Shown one piece after another: positions 51,608 through 56,920 of a stretch of DNA of 56,920 nucleotides (positions are counted from its first letter, which is position 1; the number at the start of each line of letters is the position of its first letter). The position numbers were made by a program, and so were the translations under genes. This DNA comes from Gemmataceae bacterium (GTDB lineage Bacteria; Planctomycetota; Planctomycetia; Gemmatales; Gemmataceae): positions 1 through 56,920 of the forward strand of contig SIAQ01000019.1 in NCBI GenBank assembly GCA_009697105.1, in the 5' to 3' direction. Below the pieces are notes generated by a model that saw only the letters and a list, made by a program, of their open reading frames with translations, had not been told where the DNA came from and did not search any database.

Positions 51608-52471
51608 TTATTCGCGCACCAGTTTGAAGAACGCCTCGCGCAGTTCGCACGAGATCGGGCCGGGCTTGCCGCTGCCGATGACGCGGGCGTCGCACTTGGT
51701 GACGGGGATGATCTCCGCAGCCGTGCCGGTGAGGAAGCACTCGTCGGCGATGAAGACGTCGTGCCGGGTCAGGCCGAGCTCTTCGACGGTGTAGCCGTTA
51801 TTGCGAGCGAGATCGATGACGGTATTGCGCGTGATGCCTTCGAGAATGCCGGAGTCAATCGACGGGGTGCGGATGACGCCGCCCTTCACGAGGAAGATAT
51901 TGTCGCCCGAGCACTCTGCGATTTCGCCCTTGTGGTTGAGCATCAGCGATTCGAGACAGCCGGCCTGGATGCCTTCGATTTTCGCCAAGATATTGTTCAG
52001 ATAGTTGAGCGACTTGATGCGCGGATTGAGCGCGTTCGGATGGTTGCGGATCGTCGAAACCGTCGCGATCTCCATGCCGTTCTCGTAAAGGTCCGGCGGA
52101 TACATCGTGATATCGTCCACGATGACGATCACTTGCGGATCGGAGCATCGGCGAGGGTCAAGCCCCAGCGATCCGGCCCCGCGCGTGACGATTGGGCGAC
52201 AGTAGCCATCGATTTTGTTGTTGATCGCGATGGTGTCGTTGATCGCCTTGATCGTCGCTTCTTGGGAAAGCGGGATTTCGAGATTGATGCTGCGTGCGCT
52301 TTCGAACAAGCGAGCAACGTGTTCGATGAGTTTGAACGCCTTGCCGGAATAGATGCGGATGCCTTCGAAGACGCCATCGCCGTAAAGCAGGGCATGATCG
52401 TAGACGCTGACCTTGGCATCGGGTTTGTCGTAGAATTTGCCGTTGATGTAGACTTTGGGTAACGCGGACAT
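51608..52471 (-). CDS. ilvE: Branched-chain amino acid aminotransferase
   Basis: A 287-residue fold-type IV PLP enzyme that transfers the amino group between glutamate and branched-chain 2-oxo acids. The start at 52471 gives MSALPKVYINGKFYDKPDAK, the usual opening, and the frame before it is noise. Motifs include YGDGVFEGIRIY near 35-47 (which carries the substrate-gating tyrosine region), RIKSLNYLNNI near 160 with the PLP lysine, and ECSGDNIFLV near 188. SGILEGITRNTVIDLA and ECFLTGTAAEI follow. The family is 280-310 residues, so it is complete. D-amino acid aminotransferase is a close alternative; the sequence of the N-terminal YGDGVFEG favours IlvE. No other ilv genes nearby. Confidence 0.87.
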   Translation of the reverse strand: MSALPKVYINGKFYDKPDAKVSVYDHALLYGDGVFEGIRIYSGKAFKLIEHVARLFESARSINLEIPLSQEATIKAINDTIAINNKIDGYCRPIVTRGAGSLGLDPRRCSDPQVIVIVDDITMYPPDLYENGMEIATVSTIRNHPNALNPRIKSLNYLNNILAKIEGIQAGCLESLMLNHKGEIAECSGDNIFLVKGGVIRTPSIDSGILEGITRNTVIDLARNNGYTVEELGLTRHDVFIADECFLTGTAAEIIPVTKCDARVIGSGKPGPISCELREAFFKLVRE

Positions 52472-52576
52472 GCAGTAAATCTCGGTAAATGGTGTAATAT
52501 CCAATACCGAAATCATATCAAATTTCACGTTTTTCTGCTTACAACCGAATCGCGAAAAACTGCCGAGTTGCATTTT

Positions 52577-52630
52577 CCGCTTGCGGCTTAGCGCTCAGCG
52601 TGTCCCACCTGATCGCTAAGCCGCAAGCGG
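52577..52630. repeat. Intergenic palindrome, family A copy 2
   Basis: CCGCTTGCGGCTTAGCGCTC pairs with GATCGCTAAGCCGCAAGCGG. It sits between the lolD stop at 52660 and the ilvE start. Confidence 0.82.
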
Positions 52631-52659
52631 CAATACGGAAAATTGATCTTTGACGCCGG

Positions 52660-53400
52660 CTAAACAGCCGCCGCCAATGCCGGCGGTTGGGATAGCTCCT
52701 GCCCGTCCATGCGGCCATCGATGATCCGCACCATGCGGTCGGTTTCGTGGACGAGGTCGAGATTGTGCGTTACCATGACGATCGTCAAATTCTCGAACTG
52801 ATTGAGATCGCGCAGAAGCTTCATGATGTGATGGCCATTGGCGAGGTCCAGGTTGCCCGTCGGTTCATCAGCGAGCAAGACGCGCGGGCGATTGATGAGG
52901 GCACGGGCGATGGCGGCACGCTGCATCTCGCCACCGGATAGTTCCCGTGGCTGGTGCGTCAGGCGATGGCCGAGACCGACTTTGTCGAGCATCTCCGCGG
53001 CGTGTTTGCGCAGCTCTTTCTTGTTGCGCCACCAGCTCCAGACCGAATGCGTAATCATCGCCGGCGCTAGCACGTTTTCCAGGACGTTCATTTCCGGCAG
53101 CAGATGATAGAACTGGAAAATGAAGCCAAACGTGCGATTGCGCAGCGCATCGCGGTCCCGCGCCGGCAGATTGTCGATGCGTCGGCCCTCCAGATGGATG
53201 CAGCCATCGTCCGGCGTGTCGAGCGTGCCGAGCAGGTGCAACATTGTGCTCTTGCCCGAACCTGAATTGCCGATGACGGAGAGAAACTCGCCCTCGGCAA
53301 CGTCGATGTCCAGTCCGCGCAGCACCTCGATACGGTTGGCGTACTTGACATAGGTCTTGCGCAGATTGATCGCGGTGAGTAATGGCGTCGTGCCGTGCAT
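52660..53400 (-). CDS. lolD: ABC transporter ATPase, LolD-like
   Basis: A 246-residue ATPase. Walker A is [12 protein letters not shown] near 44, the Q-loop is in [12 protein letters not shown] near 94, the signature [13 protein letters not shown] near 160, and Walker [16 protein letters not shown] near 180. These, with the MacB/LolD-type phrase [14 protein letters not shown], place it in the LolD/FtsE/MacB group. The partner permease is the next gene upstream on the same strand. In LolCDE, the ATPase powers release of lipoproteins from the inner membrane; that role is inferred from pairing and similarity and an export function for another substrate is not excluded. Confidence 0.85.
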   Translation of the reverse strand: MHGTTPLLTAINLRKTYVKYANRIEVLRGLDIDVAEGEFLSVIGNSGSGKSTMLHLLGTLDTPDDGCIHLEGRRIDNLPARDRDALRNRTFGFIFQFYHLLPEMNVLENVLAPAMITHSVWSWWRNKKELRKHAAEMLDKVGLGHRLTHQPRELSGGEMQRAAIARALINRPRVLLADEPTGNLDLANGHHIMKLLRDLNQFENLTIVMVTHNLDLVHETDRMVRIIDGRMDGQELSQPPALAAAV

Positions 53401-53419
53401 GCATATGCTCCTGTGTTCG

Positions 53420-53478
53420 CCGCTTGCGGCTTAGCGCTCGATTATGCACACCTGACGTGAGCGCTAAGCCGCAAGCGG
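53420..53478. repeat. Intergenic palindrome, family A copy 3
   Basis: CCGCTTGCGGCTTAGCGCTC and GAGCGCTAAGCCGCAAGCGG flank ...TGCACACC..., a loop shared with copy 4 at 55082. It sits between the permease stop and the lolD start, inside the operon. Confidence 0.85.
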
Positions 53479-53503
53479 AAATACAACAACGAACGATGAT
53501 TTA

Positions 53504-55057
53504 CTAATCATACCGCAACGCTTGCACCGGATGCAGCATGGCAGCGCGAAAAGCGGGGATGATGCTAAACACCACGGCGATGCCGACCGCGCCGAGGTTC
53601 ATGTACACGATCGCCATGGGCTGAAGCTCAGTCGGAATCTCGGTGAAGTAGTAGACCGAGCCGTCGAAGATACGCTGGCCGGTAATCGCGGCGATGGCCA
53701 GTTCAATCGTATTGATATTGAGAGTAATCGTCACGCCCAGGATCGTGCCGAAGAGCGAGCCGACGATGCCGAGCAATAAGCCGTAGCTGAGAAATATCTG
53801 CATGACCCCGGCGGACGAGGCACCAAGCGCTTTGAGGATGCCGATGTCGCGCGTCTTTTCGGAGACGATCATGCTGAAGATCGCCAGGATGCCAAAGCCC
53901 GCGACGCCGACGATCATGAACAGCAGGATGTTTAGAATGTTCTTCTCGATTTCGATCGCGCGAAGCAGTGGGCCTTGCTTCTCTTGCCAGGTGTTGACGA
54001 TCAGCGGTTCGCCTTTGAAGAGGATCGCCATCGCCTTGACGATATCGTCGGCCTCGCTTTGATTCTTGAGTTTGACGAGGATATTGGTCGCCCGGTTGTC
54101 CATCTCCCGCAGGCGTTGCAGTTGGTCCAACGGAATGAAGATGCAATTGGCGTCATACTCGCTCATGCCTGATTTGAAGAAATCGATGGCGACGAAATCG
54201 TCGTAGACGGGCGTCATGTTCTGGCCGATCGTGATCGTCGTCAGGCGGATGCCGTCGCCGTGACGCATCGCTGCCCGATCGGTGACGTTGTTGTCCTCGT
54301 CGCGCGTCTTGAAGTTCGCCACGAGGTGCCCGACAATCGCCCCGATCGGCTCGCGTGCCTTAAAGGGGGCCGGCGCGGGCGGTGGGGCCAGCGGCGGGGC
54401 AGGGCGGTCCTTGCGTAGCTTACTGAAAAACTCGCGCATCTCCGGCGAAATGCCAGCCTCGAAATCCAGTCGTTGCGGCGGCGGCGCTACTAGATCGCCT
54501 TTCTTCTCTTGTTCCTCAAGCCGGCGTAGCCGTTGTATCTCTTGCTCGAACTGAAATTGATGGAAATCGTGCCATTCCTTATCGACCGCGGCAAATTTCG
54601 CCTTGATGTCCGACGGCACCACAAACGTCGGCTCAGCGTCGGCTGATTGCAACTGAAGATAGTTCTTGAATCCACCCACGGCTGATCGCGACTTCATTTC
54701 GATGCCCATAACTCGCACCGGGCGCGTTACGGTTTCCTGGCTGCCGCGATGGTAAAATTGCAGCATGGCGAACGAATCGAGCGTCACTGCCATCGCCTCG
54801 ATGCGTTCGTTGAGATAAGGGTCTTTGCGTATCATGGCGATTTTGTCCAACGGAGCGTAAAAGCCGTTCGGGCTATGCGCTTCGATGGCGACATCGGAGA
54901 CGACATTGTGCAACAGCGTTTGCAGTTTCTTTGAGAAGCCATTCATGACGCTATTGACAACGATGAGCGTCGCCACGCCCAGCATGACGCTGATGATGCA
55001 CGCCAGCGCCAGGTAGCGAGTCTTGAGATAACGCCAGCAGAGGAGGAGTTTGTACAT
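53504..55057 (-). CDS. ABC permease, LolC/LolE-like
   Basis: A 517-residue inner-membrane permease of the FtsX/MacB_PCD kind. An N-terminal helix (YLALACIISVMLGVATLIVV) is followed by a periplasmic domain of about 340 residues, longer than in LolC/E, with a proline- and lysine-rich stretch (APPLAPPPAPAPFKAREP) near 230. Three C-terminal helices lie near residues 385-410, 425-455 and 480-500, and the last part is FSIIPAFRAAMLHPVQALRYD, a typical FtsX ending. Together with the adjacent ATPase it forms a transporter, most likely LolCDE type. The extended, proline-rich linker is unusual. Confidence 0.83.
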   Translation of the reverse strand: MYKLLLCWRYLKTRYLALACIISVMLGVATLIVVNSVMNGFSKKLQTLLHNVVSDVAIEAHSPNGFYAPLDKIAMIRKDPYLNERIEAMAVTLDSFAMLQFYHRGSQETVTRPVRVMGIEMKSRSAVGGFKNYLQLQSADAEPTFVVPSDIKAKFAAVDKEWHDFHQFQFEQEIQRLRRLEEQEKKGDLVAPPPQRLDFEAGISPEMREFFSKLRKDRPAPPLAPPPAPAPFKAREPIGAIVGHLVANFKTRDEDNNVTDRAAMRHGDGIRLTTITIGQNMTPVYDDFVAIDFFKSGMSEYDANCIFIPLDQLQRLREMDNRATNILVKLKNQSEADDIVKAMAILFKGEPLIVNTWQEKQGPLLRAIEIEKNILNILLFMIVGVAGFGILAIFSMIVSEKTRDIGILKALGASSAGVMQIFLSYGLLLGIVGSLFGTILGVTITLNINTIELAIAAITGQRIFDGSVYYFTEIPTELQPMAIVYMNLGAVGIAVVFSIIPAFRAAMLHPVQALRYD

Positions 55058-55081
55058 GGTTGAGGCACGTCCTTGTGGTTT

Positions 55082-55142
55082 GCCGCTTGCGGCCTAGCGC
55101 TCGGTTGTGCACACCGGACGCGAGCGCTAAGCCGCAAGCGGC
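55082..55142. repeat. Intergenic palindrome, family A copy 4
   Basis: GCCGCTTGCGGCCTAGCGCTC pairs with GAGCGCTAAGCCGCAAGCGGC, loop with TGCACACC as in copy 3. It sits between the lysS stop and the permease start. Confidence 0.85.
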
Positions 55143-55144
55143 AG

Positions 55145-56662
55145 TCATTTTTCCGGTCGAAGCAGCGGAAACAAAATCACATCGCGGATCGTCTGCGTGT
55201 TCGTCAGCAGCATGACGAGGCGGTCGATGCCGACGCCGAGACCGCCGGCGGGGGGCATGCCGTGGCGCTGGGCGCGGATGAAGTCGTGGTCCATCTTGGC
55301 CATCGAGTCCTCTTCGGGCAATCCCGCGAGTTGTTGCGAGAAGGTCTGCTCCTGCGTGATCGGGTCGTTCAGCTCCGTGTAGGCGTTGGCCAACTCCATG
55401 CCATGCACGTATAACTCAAACCGCTCAGCAATCGTCGGCACGCCAGCCTTGCGTTTCGTCAGCGGGCAGAGCGATGTGGGGTAATCGTAAACAAACACCG
55501 GCCCGACGAGCTTGTGCTCGACGCGATGCTCAAACAGTTCGTGCACAAGCACATCGTGATGCTTGCCGGCGATGTCGATGTGGGCTTTCTTCGCCGCCTC
55601 GGTGACGCCCGGTTGATCGTCGAGGGCGACGCCAACGTGTTCGAGAAACAGGTCGGCGTACTTCATCCGCTTCCAGGGCGGTGCGAAGTTGATCGCCTTC
55701 TCGCCCCACTTGCGTTGATGCCCGCCGCCGACGGCATCAATGCATGCAAGCACCATGCCTTCGGTCAGCTCCATCATCGTTTCGTAGTTGCCATAGGCCT
55801 GGTACAACTCCATCATGGTGAATTCGGGGTTGTGCTTGAGGCTGATGCCTTCATTGCGAAACACTCTGCCAATTTCATAAACCTTTTCGATGCCGCCGAC
55901 GAGCAACCGCTTGAGATGCAACTCCAGGGCGATGCGGAGAAACAGCGGAATATCGAGCGCGTTATGGTGCGTCTTGAACGGCCTGGCCGCCGCCCCGCCG
56001 GCAATCGAATGCAGCGTCGGCGTTTCGACTTCGCAGTAGCCCTGGGCATCGAGGTACGCCCGGATCGTACGGACGATCTTGATGCGCTTGAGCGTCACAT
56101 CGAGCAGTTCGGGGTTGTAGGTCAGGTCGAGGTAGCGATGCCGTAGCCGATATTCCATGTCGGACAGGCCGCCCCATTTGTCGGGGTGCGGTTCGAGCGA
56201 TTTGGAGAGGAACGTCAGCTTGTCGGCGAAGATGGTCGGCTCGCCGCGTTTGGTCTTGCCGAACTTGCCCTCGATGCCGACGAGATCGCCGAGATCGAGT
56301 TCCTGGGCGAGCTTCCAGCCGAGATCGCCGATCTGCTTTTGGCCGAGCATGACCTGCACCCGGCTCGACCAGTCGCTGAACTCGGTGGCTTCGTGTTTGT
56401 CGTCGCCAGTGGTTTTGCGTGTGGTGAGCGAGCCGGACCAATCGCGAATGTCAAGCCAGTGGACCTTGCCGCCGATACGCCGACTGACGATGCGGCCTGC
56501 CGCCTTGACGCTGGGCCGTTGGTCTTCGGGCAGGTCAGCAGGCAGGCCGAGGATGGTCTGGATCGGTTGATGCCCGTCGAAGCGATGCCCCCACGGATCG
56601 AGCCCAAGAGCCTCGATATTACGCAGTTTGTCCAGTCGGCTACTTTCGACGACGTTATCCAC
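55145..56662 (-). CDS. lysS: Lysyl-tRNA synthetase, class II
   Basis: A 505-residue enzyme that charges tRNA-Lys. The N-terminal OB-fold anticodon-binding domain spans residues about 55-165. The class II core has motif 1 around RTIRAYLDAQGYCEVETPTL, motif 2 at YEIGRVFRNEGISLKHNPEFT near 275-295, and motif 3 in GLGVGIDRLVMLLTN near 485. The family runs to about 500 residues and this one is complete. ATG at 56662 is preceded by a weak purine-rich stretch. It heads the lysS-lolC/E-lolD-ilvE run on the minus strand, with A-type palindromes between. Confidence 0.93.
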   Translation of the reverse strand: MDNVVESSRLDKLRNIEALGLDPWGHRFDGHQPIQTILGLPADLPEDQRPSVKAAGRIVSRRIGGKVHWLDIRDWSGSLTTRKTTGDDKHEATEFSDWSSRVQVMLGQKQIGDLGWKLAQELDLGDLVGIEGKFGKTKRGEPTIFADKLTFLSKSLEPHPDKWGGLSDMEYRLRHRYLDLTYNPELLDVTLKRIKIVRTIRAYLDAQGYCEVETPTLHSIAGGAAARPFKTHHNALDIPLFLRIALELHLKRLLVGGIEKVYEIGRVFRNEGISLKHNPEFTMMELYQAYGNYETMMELTEGMVLACIDAVGGGHQRKWGEKAINFAPPWKRMKYADLFLEHVGVALDDQPGVTEAAKKAHIDIAGKHHDVLVHELFEHRVEHKLVGPVFVYDYPTSLCPLTKRKAGVPTIAERFELYVHGMELANAYTELNDPITQEQTFSQQLAGLPEEDSMAKMDHDFIRAQRHGMPPAGGLGVGIDRLVMLLTNTQTIRDVILFPLLRPEK

Positions 56663-56772
56663 GGTTGCGTTCGACTTTCGTTAAATTGGGCAAGCATCAC
56701 AAGGTTGCATCATTGTGCGAATGTGGATTCTAGTCGGATGAACGTTTCAGGTCAATTGGGATTCGTCGGTGT

Positions 56773-56920
56773 GTCGCACCGCAATAGAAATGTCCCCATT
56801 TTCGTTGCATTAGAAATGTCCGCATACATTTCTCTATGCTTTCTTCTTGAACCCTTTTCGCCAGGGGTGATTCGTGGCTGGGCGCCATGGGCTTTTTTGG
56901 GTAGTCTCGCCCTTGCCAAC
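56773..56920 (-). mobile_element. IS end: transposase C-terminus and terminal repeat, cut by the window edge
   Basis: From the right edge a minus-strand frame of 28 codons ends at TAG (56834-56836) with PATNHPWRKGFKKKA, a C-terminus I recall from IS transposases (PxxxHPWR). Immediately outside it on the plus strand is TAGAAATGTCC, occurring at 56785-56795 and 56811-56821, and the sequence AATGTCCCCATTTTCGTTGCAT; direct repeats of this type lie at the ends of a family of planctomycete and proteobacterial IS elements, from memory. The IS itself continues past the edge. Confidence 0.6.

Overview
The window looks like a piece of a planctomycete genome, most probably Gemmataceae or a close relative. 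The evidence is the set of planctomycete-typical families: DUF1501 and DUF1552 Tat-exported proteins, a PSCyt/DUF1587/DUF1595/DUF1592/DUF1588/DUF1585 cytochrome-like protein, DUF1559 prepilin-like proteins, a TIGR03067-type lipoprotein, a SWIM zinc-finger plus repeat-protein pair, and an H4MPT-pathway gene (beta-RFAP synthase). Coding sequence is GC-rich with long antisense shadow frames. No rRNA, tRNA or CRISPR array was seen. Both ends of the window lie inside the C-terminal part of a transposase gene, so it may be a contig that stops at IS copies.

Layout. 0-2.2 kb: an IS remnant cuts the 3' end of a repeat-protein gene that follows a SWIM zinc-finger gene. 2.5-12 kb: M20-type peptidase, lipoprotein, unknown protein, AI-2E-type permease, S46 peptidase, RpoD-like sigma factor, a conserved unknown and a frameshifted phhB. 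12.5-20.1 kb: secreted esterase, then a block of damaged genes (HMA protein, DUF1592 cytochrome-like protein, one DUF1552 protein) and one intact DUF1552 gene. 20.4-25.4 kb: a tandem pair of atypical DUF1559 genes, the second with a nonsense codon, then DUF4058, BON, a 52-residue lipoprotein and a normal DUF1559 gene. 25.8-34.2 kb: peptide transporter, SDR, VOC protein, lipoprotein, a breakpoint joining a beheaded DUF1559 gene to a beheaded glycogen phosphorylase, a GntR/LacI regulator and a DUF3592 protein. 34.3-42.1 kb: a G8-domain beta-helix protein, DUF1501 and a Tricorn-like protease. 42.2-47.2 kb: an accessory patch with a toxin-antitoxin-like nucleotidyltransferase operon whose 3' tail recurs twice downstream, each tail following another gene. 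47.2-56.7 kb: mostly housekeeping (purF, DUF447/beta-RFAP synthase fusion, ilvE, lolD, lolC/E, lysS), plus a second nucleotidyltransferase.

Two things stand out. First, many genes are broken by single changes: in-frame stops at 14237, 16127, 21940, 31055, 44777 and 46173, frameshifts near 12020, 18607 and 50810, plus truncations at about 140 and 30350. The core housekeeping genes are intact. The phosphorylase has also lost its PLP lysine, which argues for real decay rather than sequencing error there. Second, most intergenic gaps carry long inverted repeats that fall into several recurring families. One family sits in every gap of the lysS-lolC-lolD-ilvE run, and the F family looks like a bidirectional terminator.

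The best candidate for an undescribed arrangement is 42.2-46.3 kb: a duplicated small protein fused by overlap to a nucleotidyltransferase, with the transferase tail reiterated behind a membrane protein gene and a WG-repeat gene.
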